Assembly (NCBI GenBank): GCA_002299005.1
Contig: DBMZ01000179.1
Span: forward strand, 1 to 18,402
Direction of reading: 5' to 3'
DNA: 18,402 bases
Source of the DNA: Alphaproteobacteria bacterium UBA685
GTDB taxonomy: Bacteria > Pseudomonadota > Alphaproteobacteria > Puniceispirillales > Puniceispirillaceae
Both the position numbers and the translations under genes were made by a program. The notes under the pieces were generated by a model. The model worked only from the letters and a program-made list of their open reading frames with translations, was not told the origin of the DNA and did not search any database. This document shows, piece by piece, positions 6,436 to 14,936 of this stretch. How positions within the stretch are numbered: position 1 is the stretch's first letter; every line of letters begins with the position of its first letter.

Positions 6436-8715
6436 ATGAAACTTCAATCTTTAATGCGCAGGTTTGTTTTAGCCTTTAGCCTCTTATGCTTTAGCTTTGC
6501 TCCTCACATCGCCCATGCGCAATCGGCAAGCACTGTTGATGAGATTGTGATCTCTGGCAATCAGCGTGTATCGAGCGCCACTATATTGAGCTATTTGCCT
6601 ATCTCATTGGGGGACAATGTGCGGGCATCGACGCTTAATAGCGCTATTGAAAGCCTTTTTGAGACAAAGCTTTTTGAAGATGTGAGCCTGAGTATTGATG
6701 GCGACAAGCTGCTTATCAGCGTTGTTGAGAACCCGATTGTTAATCGCATTAACATCGAGGGCAATGAGGTGTTAAAAGATGATGTTTTGCTGGCCGAATT
6801 GAACATTCAGCCGCGCCGCATCTATACAGACCAGCTCGCCATTGAAGCCACACAGCAATTATTGACCATTTATCGTCTATCAGGTCGTTACGCCGCACAG
6901 ATAGAACCAAAGCTTATCCGTTTGGAAAATAACCGCGTGGATTTGGTCTTCGAAGTGGATGAAGGCCCCCTTATTAAAATCTCAAGCATCAAATTCTCAG
7001 GTAATGAGGCCTTTTCTGACAGAGCGCTCAGACAGGTTATCTCTAGCCGTGTTGAGAGATGGTGGGCATTTTTATCACGCACTGACAAATATGATGAGGC
7101 GCGTCTCGATTTCGATATCCGCCTCTTGCGTCAATTCTATCTCGCACGAGGCTATGCAGATATTGACGTCACCAGAGCGCAAGGCGGACTGTTGCCTGAC
7201 CGATCTGGTTTTGCTGTCTCTTTTGAGTTAACCGAAGGCGCGCGCTATAAAAATGGCACCGTTAGCTTTACTTCTGAAATTCCGGGCGTTGATGTCAATG
7301 AATTGCGCGATGAAGTGCCGCTTGTCGAGGGTGATTGGTATGATGTGCGCTTTATGGAGCAGGGACTTTTGAACGTGACCAACAAGCTTGGCACGCTCGG
7401 CTATTCCTTTGTGAATGTGACGCCGCAGATCGATACAAATGCAGAAACAGCCGAGCTTAATGTTCAAATTAACATTGGTGCGGCGCGTAAAAGTTACATT
7501 GAACGCATTGAAATTGTTGATAATAACCGAACGCTCGATCGTGTTGTGCGCCGCGAGTTGGGGCTTGTTGAAGGTGATGCCTTTAACCAGTTAAAGTTGG
7601 ATAAATCTGTCCGCAATATTCGCAATCTAGGGTTCTTTAGACGTGTTGAAGTTGCCAATTTCAGAGGCTCGTCTGAAGAGCAAACAGTGACCGAGATTTC
7701 GGTCGAAGAGCAATCAACAGGCGATCTGCAAGTGGGTGTTGGCTATTCATCAATTGATAAGGCATCCTTTAATTTTGGCATTAATGAGCGCAATTTCCTT
7801 GGTACAGGCCGTAAGGCTGAATTTACCGTTGGTGTATCAAACAGCTCAACAAACATCAGAGCAGGCCTAACCGAACCATATTTCCTTGGTCGTAATTTGT
7901 CTGCTAGCGGTTCGGTCTTCAGAGACACGCGCAAAGAAAGCACCTATACCGCCAAAAGTACGGGCCTAGATTTTGGCCTTGGCTTTTCTGCCGCAAATGA
8001 CATTTACCATCGTTTTGGCTATGTCATCTCGCAAAATAAGACGACGGCAAAATCAACAACAGCCTCATCGGTTACTGGTGAAGAAGGCAAGACGATTTTG
8101 GAATCAGCCGTCTCATACCGTGTAGGCATTGATAAAAGAGATAACCGCTTTGACCCGCGTGAAGGCTATAATGCCTCTATCACAGAGACCTATGCGGGTA
8201 TTGGCGGTGATGCGACCTACCTGAAATCAGAGTTTAACCTTGGCTATTATAAGCCGTTTAATTTTAACAGCATCATTTTTGGGGCTAAATTGCGCGGTGG
8301 TATGATTGATGGTCTCGGCAATAATGTGACGCAATCATCACGCTTCTTCTTGGGTGGCCGTTCGGTACGTGGCTTTGATGGCGGTGGCATCGGCCCACGC
8401 GATACGGGCAATAAGGCCAGTGTCGGTGGTAATAATTACTATGCTGGCTCATTTGAAGTGGTATCTGATCTAGGCCTGTCGAAGGATCTAGGTCTTAGAT
8501 GGACAGTCTATACAGATTATGGCTCTTTGTGGGGCACAGACTTCCCTGATGGTGTCACGGGCGCAAATGATAATTCTATGAGAAACTCTGTCGGTTTTGG
8601 TCTGTTATGGGATACAGCTATCGGTCCCCTCTCTTTCTATTGGGCGGATGCGGTAAACTCAAAATCCTACGACAAGACGCGCCGTTTCCAATTCAACATC
8701 GGCACAAGATTATAA
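6436..8715 (+). CDS. bamA: Outer membrane protein assembly factor BamA
   Basis: BamA is the Omp85-family core of the BAM complex and inserts beta-barrel proteins into the outer membrane. The 759-residue precursor begins with a signal peptide ending AHA-QS at about residue 29. Five POTRA repeats (about 30-345) follow, recognisable by recurring motifs such as ISGNQRV, IEGNEVL and FSGNEAF. A 16-strand barrel fills the rest. VRGF (644-647) is the conserved loop-6 motif that reaches into the barrel. The protein ends FNIGTRL, with Leu rather than the Phe or Trp usual for outer-membrane barrels. GGGAG (6421-6425) lies 10 bases upstream of the ATG. The 95-base gap after rseP is the longest in the operon and could hold a bamA promoter, but I see no clear consensus there. 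Confidence 0.97.
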   Translation: MKLQSLMRRFVLAFSLLCFSFAPHIAHAQSASTVDEIVISGNQRVSSATILSYLPISLGDNVRASTLNSAIESLFETKLFEDVSLSIDGDKLLISVVENPIVNRINIEGNEVLKDDVLLAELNIQPRRIYTDQLAIEATQQLLTIYRLSGRYAAQIEPKLIRLENNRVDLVFEVDEGPLIKISSIKFSGNEAFSDRALRQVISSRVERWWAFLSRTDKYDEARLDFDIRLLRQFYLARGYADIDVTRAQGGLLPDRSGFAVSFELTEGARYKNGTVSFTSEIPGVDVNELRDEVPLVEGDWYDVRFMEQGLLNVTNKLGTLGYSFVNVTPQIDTNAETAELNVQINIGAARKSYIERIEIVDNNRTLDRVVRRELGLVEGDAFNQLKLDKSVRNIRNLGFFRRVEVANFRGSSEEQTVTEISVEEQSTGDLQVGVGYSSIDKASFNFGINERNFLGTGRKAEFTVGVSNSSTNIRAGLTEPYFLGRNLSASGSVFRDTRKESTYTAKSTGLDFGLGFSAANDIYHRFGYVISQNKTTAKSTTASSVTGEEGKTILESAVSYRVGIDKRDNRFDPREGYNASITETYAGIGGDATYLKSEFNLGYYKPFNFNSIIFGAKLRGGMIDGLGNNVTQSSRFFLGGRSVRGFDGGGIGPRDTGNKASVGGNNYYAGSFEVVSDLGLSKDLGLRWTVYTDYGSLWGTDFPDGVTGANDNSMRNSVGFGLLWDTAIGPLSFYWADAVNSKSYDKTRRFQFNIGTRL

Positions 8716-8721
8716 GCTGTT

Positions 8722-9294
8722 ATGGTTAGTTTCGCGCGCATAGGCTTGATGGCATTGGTGTTGATGATAAGCGCCAATGCCAATGCCCAATCATCAAGTG
8801 ATAACTCACTTTTTGACGTGAAGCGTATCGCCTTAATCGATTTGTCTTATGTTTTGCGTAATGCTGAGGCGACCACAAAAATCAGGGATTTGCTAGATGA
8901 AAAGAAGGCTGAATTCTCGCAGGAATTTCAAAATCGTGAGACGGCTCTATTAAATAAAGAGCGTGAGATTAATGCCCAACGCGGCCTCGTCTCGCAAGAT
9001 GCGTTTAATGAGGCGGTTCAGCTATTCCAAGGGGAAGTGGCTGAGGTGCAAAAGGAAATTCAGTTCAAGCGCAATTCTCTAGACCAAGCCTTTCAACAGG
9101 CACAGGATAATCTACGCTCTCTTGCGCTTGAAATTGTGACAGCCATAGCACAAAGAGAACAGCTTGATATGGTCATCACAAGAGAGACGGCATTGATTTT
9201 CAGACAAGATTTGAACATCAGTGAAGAGGTGCTTGCGCTCCTAGATGAGCGGACAAAAAATGCGCGTATTGAAGTCGGTGAGTTACCGTTCTAA
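8722..9294 (+). CDS. skp: OmpH/Skp-family periplasmic chaperone
   Basis: Skp trimers hold unfolded outer-membrane proteins in the periplasm on their way to the BAM complex. The 190-residue precursor has a signal peptide ending ANA-QS at about residue 22. The OmpH core start follows, VKRIALIDLSYVLRNAEA. Then comes a long charged stretch (about 60-150) rich in E, K and Q with heptad-like spacing, the coiled-coil tentacles. The C-terminal part ending in ITRETALIF returns to the trimeric body. The sequence is fast-evolving, so the family is assigned from architecture and from its position 6 bases after bamA and before lpxD. No clear Shine-Dalgarno is visible, which suggests coupling to bamA translation. 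Confidence 0.9.
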   Translation: MVSFARIGLMALVLMISANANAQSSSDNSLFDVKRIALIDLSYVLRNAEATTKIRDLLDEKKAEFSQEFQNRETALLNKEREINAQRGLVSQDAFNEAVQLFQGEVAEVQKEIQFKRNSLDQAFQQAQDNLRSLALEIVTAIAQREQLDMVITRETALIFRQDLNISEEVLALLDERTKNARIEVGELPF

Positions 9295-9297
9295 GGC

Positions 9298-9307
9298 AAG
9301 GAAGAGG
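9298..9307 (+). promoter_or_regulatory. Strong lpxD ribosome-binding site supporting a GTG start
   Basis: The purine run AAGGAAGAGG lies 8 bases before GTG 9316. It is the best Shine-Dalgarno match near this gene and supports GTG at 9316 as the start; no ATG lies near the conserved N-terminus. Confidence 0.7.
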
Positions 9308-9315
9308 CCAGTTTC

Positions 9316-10341
9316 GTGGCAATTGATTCAAAATTCTATCAGGTCGCAAAGCCGCTTACCCTAGCAGATGTGCAAAAGATGGCGGCGCTTGAGGTCCTAT
9401 CTGATAGAGGCCATCTTATCACCCATGCTTGTGCGCCAGATGAGGCGCAAACAGGCGCGCTTATCTTTATTGGCTCAAAAGACTATCTCGCGCAATTATC
9501 GCATGTTGCTGGCATCACAATCTTAACAACAAGTGACCTTGCCCCTTCTTGTCCAGATGAAGCTAGTATTGTGGTCTCTAAAGCGCCGCGTGTTGCTTTT
9601 GCGCAAATATTGGCCGCACTCTATCAGCAAGATGTTAAAGCGGTTATCGCCGACACAGCCCAGATAGCGCCAGATGCCTCAATCGGGCGTAACGTGTCTA
9701 TCGGCGACTATGCCATAATCGAAGCTGGTGCGGTGATTGGCGAAGATGTGGTGATAGGCGCGCATTGTGTTATTGGCGCGCAATGCCAGATTGGCGCAAA
9801 GACGATAATTAAGTCACATGTGGCCATTCATTGCGCTTATATTGGTGAAAATGCTCTCATAGAGGCGCATGCGGTTATTGGTAAGAGCGGCTTTGGCTTT
9901 GAGATGACGGCGACAGGGGCTGTGATGATACCGCATCTTGGCACAGTACAGCTTGGCAATCATGTTCATATTGGCGCGCATAGCGTTGTTGATAAGGGCG
10001 TTTTAGGCGCGACCATTATCGCTGATGATGTCATGATAGATAATCATGTTCATGTCGCGCATAATGTCCAGATTGGCGAAAAATGCATTATCCTTGCGCA
10101 GGTTGGCATAGCTGGCAGTGCGGTGATTGGTAAAAACGTAATTTTGGCCGGGCAGGTGGGGGTGAAAGACCATGTCACCATCGCTGATAGGGTGGTTATC
10201 TTGTCAGCTGCCAAAGTAACGAAGAATATTGAAGAAGCTGGCACATATGGCGGTTATCCGGCCATTCCAGCAAAACAACATTGGCGTGAACAAGTCGCAT
10301 TGCGCAAGCTTGCCGCTGTTAAGAATGGTAAAGGGGAATAG
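9316..10341 (+). CDS. lpxD: UDP-3-O-(3-hydroxyacyl)glucosamine N-acyltransferase
   Basis: LpxD transfers a 3-hydroxyacyl chain from ACP to the 2-amino group of UDP-3-O-acyl-glucosamine, the third step of lipid A synthesis in the cytoplasm. The 341-residue protein has an N-terminal uridine-binding domain (about 1-100). A long left-handed beta-helix of hexapeptide repeats follows (about 110-290, for example IGRNVSIGDYAIIEAGAVIG). The C-terminal segment is helical. H249 in HVAHNVQIG is the likely catalytic His, equivalent to E. coli H239. Translation starts at GTG. fabZ begins 2 bases after the stop. Hexapeptide repeats also occur in lpxA nearby, but the N-terminal domain and motif order mark this as LpxD. 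Confidence 0.95.
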   Translation: MAIDSKFYQVAKPLTLADVQKMAALEVLSDRGHLITHACAPDEAQTGALIFIGSKDYLAQLSHVAGITILTTSDLAPSCPDEASIVVSKAPRVAFAQILAALYQQDVKAVIADTAQIAPDASIGRNVSIGDYAIIEAGAVIGEDVVIGAHCVIGAQCQIGAKTIIKSHVAIHCAYIGENALIEAHAVIGKSGFGFEMTATGAVMIPHLGTVQLGNHVHIGAHSVVDKGVLGATIIADDVMIDNHVHVAHNVQIGEKCIILAQVGIAGSAVIGKNVILAGQVGVKDHVTIADRVVILSAAKVTKNIEEAGTYGGYPAIPAKQHWREQVALRKLAAVKNGKGE

Positions 10342-10343
10342 AT

Positions 10344-10802
10344 ATGTCACAAGCAGTAACTGAAATGGATTATGGCGCGGTTTTAAAGGCAATACCGCAT
10401 CGCCCACCGTTTTTATTAATTGATAAGGTCGTTGATATCGTAGCCGATGAAAGCGCAACAGGTATCCGCGCTGTCAGCAGTAATGAGCCCTATTTTGCCG
10501 GTCATTTCCCAGGTCATCCAGTGATGCCAGGCGTCTTGATTGTCGAAGCTTTGGCACAGACAGCCGCCTGTCTTGTATCTGCCACGCTAGGCGATGAGAC
10601 CGAAGATAAGCTTGTATTTTTCACCACCATTGATGGCGTGAAATTCCGCAAGCCTGTCTTACCAGGTTGTTTGCTAGAGTTGAAAGTCAAAAAAGTATCT
10701 GCCAGAGGTCCTTTATGGAAATTCACCGGTGAAGCACATGTTGAGGGCAAAAAAGTGACCGAATGTCAGTTTTCAGCTATGATGATTGACCCGCAAGCAT
10801 AG
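10344..10802 (+). CDS. fabZ: 3-hydroxyacyl-[ACP] dehydratase FabZ
   Basis: FabZ dehydrates 3-hydroxyacyl-ACP in fatty acid elongation. It competes with LpxA and LpxD for the same 3-hydroxyacyl-ACP, so its expression with them balances phospholipid against lipid A. The 152-residue single hot-dog-fold domain shows IPHRPPFLLID near the N-terminus and FAGHFPGHPVMPGVLIVEAL. H54 and E68 in that stretch form the catalytic dyad, with the 14-residue spacing known from other FabZ enzymes. AAGGGGA (10331-10337) lies 6 bases before the ATG, within the end of lpxD. lpxA follows after 14 bases. Confidence 0.96.
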   Translation: MSQAVTEMDYGAVLKAIPHRPPFLLIDKVVDIVADESATGIRAVSSNEPYFAGHFPGHPVMPGVLIVEALAQTAACLVSATLGDETEDKLVFFTTIDGVKFRKPVLPGCLLELKVKKVSARGPLWKFTGEAHVEGKKVTECQFSAMMIDPQA

Positions 10803-10816
10803 GACTGATTGAAACC

Positions 10817-11608
10817 ATGTCTCTTATTCACCCAACCGCCATTATTGACCCTGATGCGCAAATTGCCGCGACAGTGGAGATTGGCCCTTATTGCATTATT
10901 GGCCCGCATGTTACGATTGCGGATGGCTGTGTGCTTCATGCGCATGTTGTCATCGAAGGCCATACGACGATTGGCGAGACGTGCGAAATATTCTCTTTTG
11001 CCTGTCTTGGCAAGGCACCGCAACATCTGCGTTATGAAGGTGAGCCGGCTGAGCTTATCATCGGCAAAAACAATATCATCAGAGAGCATGTGACCATGCA
11101 TATTGGCACCGCTATTGGCAATATGAAAACGGTGGTGGGTGATAATGGCATGTTTATGGTTGCCAGCCACATCGCCCATGATTGCGTTGTCGGTGATAAT
11201 TTTATTCTAGCGCAAAACTCAGCGCTAGGGGGGCATTGTGTTGTCGGTGATAATGTCTATTTCGGTGCCTATTCAGCGGCCCACCCCTTTGTTACGATTG
11301 GCGACAGCGCTATGATTGGCGGCTTAACTGCGGTTGTGGCGAATGTGATCCCCTATGGCAATGTCTATGGGGAGCGCGGCTATTTGCACGGTGTGAACAT
11401 GATCGGCATGAAGCGACGCGGGATGAGCAAGGATGATATCCGCCTTATAAAGCAGGTCTATGATCGCATCTTCAAAGATGAGGGTGTCATGCAAGATAAG
11501 GTGAATAAGGTGCGCGTTGACTATGGTCATATTCCCATTGTCAAAGACATAGTGGACTTTATTGATGTAGAGGCAAAACGAAGCTTGTGTGGTGCAAAGA
11601 AGGATTAA
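10817..11608 (+). CDS. lpxA: UDP-N-acetylglucosamine O-acyltransferase
   Basis: LpxA transfers a 3-hydroxyacyl chain from ACP to the 3-OH of UDP-GlcNAc, the first step of lipid A synthesis. The 263-residue protein starts IHPTAIIDPDAQI and forms a hexapeptide-repeat beta-helix to about residue 190. A helical C-terminal domain follows, beginning MKRRGMSKDDIRLIKQVY. H118 and H121 in ASHIAHDC match E. coli H122 and H125, the latter being the catalytic base; H140 in GGH is also conserved. The length is close to the family norm of about 262. The stop codon TAA is immediately followed by the ATG of lpxI with no gap. Confidence 0.96.
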   Translation: MSLIHPTAIIDPDAQIAATVEIGPYCIIGPHVTIADGCVLHAHVVIEGHTTIGETCEIFSFACLGKAPQHLRYEGEPAELIIGKNNIIREHVTMHIGTAIGNMKTVVGDNGMFMVASHIAHDCVVGDNFILAQNSALGGHCVVGDNVYFGAYSAAHPFVTIGDSAMIGGLTAVVANVIPYGNVYGERGYLHGVNMIGMKRRGMSKDDIRLIKQVYDRIFKDEGVMQDKVNKVRVDYGHIPIVKDIVDFIDVEAKRSLCGAKKD

Positions 11609-12430
11609 ATGCAAAAATTAGGAATTGTTGCAGGGGCGGGCGAACTGCCATCATTGGTCGCACAAATGGCGGTTGCAAAGTCAATAACGCCTGTGATCGT
11701 GTCGCTTGATAATCAAGGTCAGGCAGATTTTGCACCTTTAACAAGCCACTCTTATAGCCTTTTGCAAATTGAGAGCATTATTGCGCATTTTATCGCGCAT
11801 GAAGTGACTGATATTGTGATGGTTGGCAAGGTTCAAAGACCTGTGGTTACCGCCGGCAGCGCGATTGATGCTACCTCTGCGGAATTGCTGAAAAAGACAC
11901 TGCCACATGGTGATGATGCCGCTTTGCGCGCCGTTCTTGGCGTGGTTCAGCAAGCTGGTTTGCGTGTTCTGCCACTGCAAGCGCTTGTGCCTGAACAAAA
12001 GCTGGCTGAGGGCTATGATAATAATGTAGGCTCCGGGTGTTCTGACAAAACGCTGACACTTGCCATTAAGGCGCATAAGCGTCTATCGGCTCTTGATGTG
12101 GGGCAGGCCGTTATTGTGCAAGAAGAACGTGTTATCGCCATTGAAGCCGCTGAAGGCACAGATGCGATGATTGCGCGGTCGGCTGGCCTGTTATCTGACG
12201 AAGGGGCCGCGCTGTTTTTCAAGGCGAGTAAGACAAGTCAGAATAAATTGCTCGACCCGCCTGTGATTGGCCTTGATACCATCACGCACTGTATCAAAGC
12301 AGGCGTGCGCACCATCGCTATTGAAGCAGAGCATTGCTTGCTTGCCGCACCCTTGCCCGTAATCGAAGAGGCATGTGCGAAGCATGATATCAGGTTACTG
12401 GCTGTCTCCTTGCATGAAGCAGTTGCGTGA
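11609..12430 (+). CDS. lpxI: UDP-2,3-diacylglucosamine diphosphatase LpxI
   Basis: LpxI hydrolyses UDP-2,3-diacylglucosamine to lipid X and UMP, the fourth lipid A step. It is unrelated to LpxH of gammaproteobacteria and typical of alphaproteobacteria. The 273-residue protein shows the family start GIVAGAGELP (5-14). It continues with MVGKVQRP (71-78), GDDAALRAV (101-109), LDVGQAVIV (162-170) and EAAEGTDAM (179-187). The C-terminal part contains LLDPPVIGLDTI with D216. From memory the family usually has QD before this Asp, where this protein has Q211-N212. The ATG abuts the lpxA stop, and the TGA overlaps the lpxB ATG by one base, so all three are tightly coupled. Confidence 0.93.
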   Translation: MQKLGIVAGAGELPSLVAQMAVAKSITPVIVSLDNQGQADFAPLTSHSYSLLQIESIIAHFIAHEVTDIVMVGKVQRPVVTAGSAIDATSAELLKKTLPHGDDAALRAVLGVVQQAGLRVLPLQALVPEQKLAEGYDNNVGSGCSDKTLTLAIKAHKRLSALDVGQAVIVQEERVIAIEAAEGTDAMIARSAGLLSDEGAALFFKASKTSQNKLLDPPVIGLDTITHCIKAGVRTIAIEAEHCLLAAPLPVIEEACAKHDIRLLAVSLHEAVA

Positions 12431-13557
12431 TGACACAGCTTGCCTACATTCTGGCAGGCGAGCCTTCAGGTGATAAAATAGCCGCCGCGCTTATGCGTGC
12501 TTGCAAAGGAACCACCGAATTTCATGGTATTGGCGGCCCTTTGATGAAGGCAGAGGGTCTTGGCGGTGACCGTGACTATACCGCACTTCAAATTATGGGT
12601 TTGGCAGAGGCGCTGCACAATTACAGGGCGCTCAAACAGCTGATGCAACAGCTTGTTGATGAGGCATGTGCCTTGCGGCCAGATGTGATTTATACCATTG
12701 ATGCCAAGGCCTTCTCATTGCGCTTTGCCAAGGCGTTACGTGCGCGTATGAAGCAAGAAGGCTGGCAAGCAAAGCTAGTGCATGTTGTTGCGCCGACCAT
12801 TTGGGCCTATGGGGCAGGGCGCCGTCATGCCTTTGAAAATAGTTTTGATGCGTTGCTATGCCTGTTTCCAATGGAGATGGGGCTGTTTGATAAAGATAAA
12901 TTAACGACCAAATTCATAGGTCACCCTGCCGCCTATCAGATGGCGTATCCGGAGCGTGAAATGCCGCGCGAAAATAAACGGCTTTTATTATTACCAGGCT
13001 CAAGAGCTTCAGAAATAACCAGCCTATTGCCCATATTCTTGCGCACGATAAGCAAAATTCAAGGCGATAGAGCACTCTGTGTCAGTCTTGTGACCATCGA
13101 AAGACAAAGAGCGCTTGCCGAAAAATTGGTGGCCGCTTCAGGCGTAGATATCGCGGTTATCACAGGCCAAGACGCGCTTAACCAAGCCTTTCAAACGCAT
13201 GATTTAATGCTGGCAGCCTCAGGCACTGTGACATTAGAAGCAGCGCTTGCCGGTATGCCGGGGCTTGTTGCCTATAAGCTCAATCCGCTTGTGGCAGGTT
13301 TGATGCGTATGCGCTTTAAACAAAAAGATCCGGTATTGCCAAATATCATTCTGCAAAAGGAAATCTATCCGTTTTTCTTCCAAAGTCAGGTGAATGAACA
13401 AACATTATCGGCGCAGATTGCCACTATGTTGGATGATGGGGATTTGCTTGCGAAGATGACGGCAAATGCGCGCGAACTCAAAGAGTGTTTGACAAACTCG
13501 GCGCCTAGTTTTGAAGATGCCATCGCATCAGCTCTTAATAAAATCAATAAGGCATAA
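12430..13557 (+). CDS. lpxB: Lipid-A-disaccharide synthase
   Basis: LpxB is a GT19 glycosyltransferase that joins lipid X to UDP-2,3-diacylglucosamine at the inner-membrane surface. The 375-residue protein starts LAYILAGEPSGD. It has GIGGPLM, D91 in TIDAKAF (E. coli D98), FIGHP (162-166), and LLLPGSRASEI with R192 (E. coli R201). AASGTVTLEAALAGMP and LPNIIL follow later. Two motifs differ from E. coli: DAKAFS where E. coli has DAPDFN, and APTIWAYG where it has SPSVWAW; related alphaproteobacterial enzymes may share this. I chose ATG 12430, overlapping the lpxI TGA as TGATG; a GTG at 12427 would add one residue. It is the last gene of the operon, ended by a terminator at once. Confidence 0.95.
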   Translation: MTQLAYILAGEPSGDKIAAALMRACKGTTEFHGIGGPLMKAEGLGGDRDYTALQIMGLAEALHNYRALKQLMQQLVDEACALRPDVIYTIDAKAFSLRFAKALRARMKQEGWQAKLVHVVAPTIWAYGAGRRHAFENSFDALLCLFPMEMGLFDKDKLTTKFIGHPAAYQMAYPEREMPRENKRLLLLPGSRASEITSLLPIFLRTISKIQGDRALCVSLVTIERQRALAEKLVAASGVDIAVITGQDALNQAFQTHDLMLAASGTVTLEAALAGMPGLVAYKLNPLVAGLMRMRFKQKDPVLPNIILQKEIYPFFFQSQVNEQTLSAQIATMLDDGDLLAKMTANARELKECLTNSAPSFEDAIASALNKINKA

Positions 13558-13584
13558 AAAAAGGACAGTTTGCACTGTCCTTTT
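13556..13584. terminator. Bidirectional intrinsic terminator between lpxB and gltA
   Basis: AAAAGGACAGT (13559-13569) pairs perfectly with ACTGTCCTTTT (13574-13584) around the loop TTGC. Read on the plus strand, the stem ends in four T residues just after the lpxB stop. Read on the minus strand, the complement of the A-run at 13556-13562 gives seven T residues after the stem. One hairpin can therefore end both the envelope operon and the convergent gltA. The long A-run makes it stronger for gltA. Confidence 0.88.
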
Positions 13585-13608
13585 GAAAATCTGTGATGAT
13601 AGGTCAAT

Positions 13609-14907
13609 CTATCTTTGTGAAATTGTTTTAAAGTCACGCATTGTTGGGCCGGTGTAGAGCTGGCGTGGGCGACCGATGCGCTGTGTTGGATCTTCCACCA
13701 TCTCTTTCCACTGAGAAATCCACCCAACTGTGCGGGCAACCGCAAATAGGACTGTGAACATAGATGTTGGGAAACCAAGCGCCTTGAGGATGATGCCTGA
13801 ATAGAAATCAACATTCGGGTATAGCTTTTTATCAATGAAATATTGATCTTTAAGCGCCAATTCTTCTAGTTCCATTGCCACTTCAAGAAGCGGGTCATTA
13901 ATGCCCAATTTACCCAAAACTTCATGACAAGTATCACGCATAACTTTGGCGCGCGGGTCAAAGTTTTTGTAAACGCGGTGACCAAAACCAAATAGGCGGA
14001 ACGGATCGTTCTTATCGCGCGCTTTATTGACATATTCACCGATACGGCTCTTATCACCAATCTCGTTTAGCATATCAAGTACAGCTTCGTTGGCACCGCC
14101 ATGGGCTGGACCCCAAAGAGAGGCGATACCAGCCGCGATGCAGGCAAAAGGATTTGCCCCTGATGAGCCAGCAAGGCGCACGGTTGAAGTTGACGCATTC
14201 TGCTCATGGTCAGCGTGCAAGATAAAGATCTTATCCATCGCCTTTGATAACACAGGATCTGGGTGATACTCTTCTGCCGGAACAGAGAAACACATTTGCA
14301 GGAAGTTTTCTGCATAGTTCAAATCATTGCGCGGATAATTAAATGGCTGGCCGATTGAATATTTATAAGCCATCGCCGCCAATGTCGGCATTTTCGCAAT
14401 CAGACGACGAGAGGCAATCATGCGCTGAACAGGGTCTGAAATATCTGTTGAATCATGATAGAACGCAGACAAAGCGCCTGTTACGCCGCACAAAATTGCC
14501 ATCGGGTGCGCATCGCGTCTGAAACCACGATAGAACTGCGACAATTGCTCATGAACCATTGTATGGTTTGTAATTGCGCTATCAAATTCAGCTTTTTCAG
14601 CTTCATTTGGCAACTCACCATTTAACAGCAAATAAGCGACTTCAAGGAAGTTTGCTTGTTCTGCTAGCTGTTCGATTGGGTAGCCGCGGTGAAGCAAAAT
14701 ACCTTTTTCGCCGTCAATATATGTTAGGCCAGATTCGCATGAGCCTGTTGCGCCATAGCCGGGGTCGTAAGTAAACATGCCAGTGGAACCATATAAAGCG
14801 CGTATATCGACCACATCCGGGCCAACACTGCCGCTCATCACAGGCAATTCGGTTTGTGTTCCAGCTGCATTATCAACCAACAGAACCGTTTTGTTACTAT
14901 CAGACAT
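13609..14907 (-). CDS. gltA: Citrate synthase (type II)
   Basis: GltA condenses oxaloacetate and acetyl-CoA to citrate, the entry step of the TCA cycle. The 432-residue length and N-terminal beta-rich domain mark the hexameric, NADH-regulated bacterial type. The catalytic triad is intact: H269 in [12 protein letters not shown]310 in [16 protein letters not shown] and D367 in NVDFYSG, each offset by five from E. coli H264, H305 and D362. On the minus strand AGGAGA lies 5 bases before the ATG. The gene ends at a shared terminator facing lpxB. Upstream, a 110-base gap to gltX holds two copies of a 13-base repeat, and no gltX terminator is apparent, so gltA may use its own promoter, read-through, or both. 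Confidence 0.97.
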   Translation of the reverse strand: MSDSNKTVLLVDNAAGTQTELPVMSGSVGPDVVDIRALYGSTGMFTYDPGYGATGSCESGLTYIDGEKGILLHRGYPIEQLAEQANFLEVAYLLLNGELPNEAEKAEFDSAITNHTMVHEQLSQFYRGFRRDAHPMAILCGVTGALSAFYHDSTDISDPVQRMIASRRLIAKMPTLAAMAYKYSIGQPFNYPRNDLNYAENFLQMCFSVPAEEYHPDPVLSKAMDKIFILHADHEQNASTSTVRLAGSSGANPFACIAAGIASLWGPAHGGANEAVLDMLNEIGDKSRIGEYVNKARDKNDPFRLFGFGHRVYKNFDPRAKVMRDTCHEVLGKLGINDPLLEVAMELEELALKDQYFIDKKLYPNVDFYSGIILKALGFPTSMFTVLFAVARTVGWISQWKEMVEDPTQRIGRPRQLYTGPTMRDFKTISQR

Positions 14908-14936
14908 GAATTTCTCCTAATTTCTCGGATACGTCC

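Noticed and set aside
9646..10190. Periodic sequence that could suggest a DNA repeat array
   Set aside because: The periodicity is that of 18-base codon units encoding the hexapeptide beta-helix of LpxD (likewise in lpxA); copies are not identical and there are no spacers as in CRISPR.
10766..11179. 137-codon open frame on the minus strand over the start of lpxA
   Set aside because: It is antisense to lpxA, with no recognisable domain; the repeats in it mirror the hexapeptide repeats of lpxA.
12427..12429. GTG as the lpxB start
   Set aside because: It would add a single Met before the natural MTQLAYILAGE; ATG 12430 overlaps the lpxI stop as TGATG, a common coupling arrangement.
13386..13835. 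149-codon minus-strand frame spanning the end of lpxB and gltA
   Set aside because: It crosses the bidirectional terminator and overlaps the real gltA frame, and shows no known protein features.
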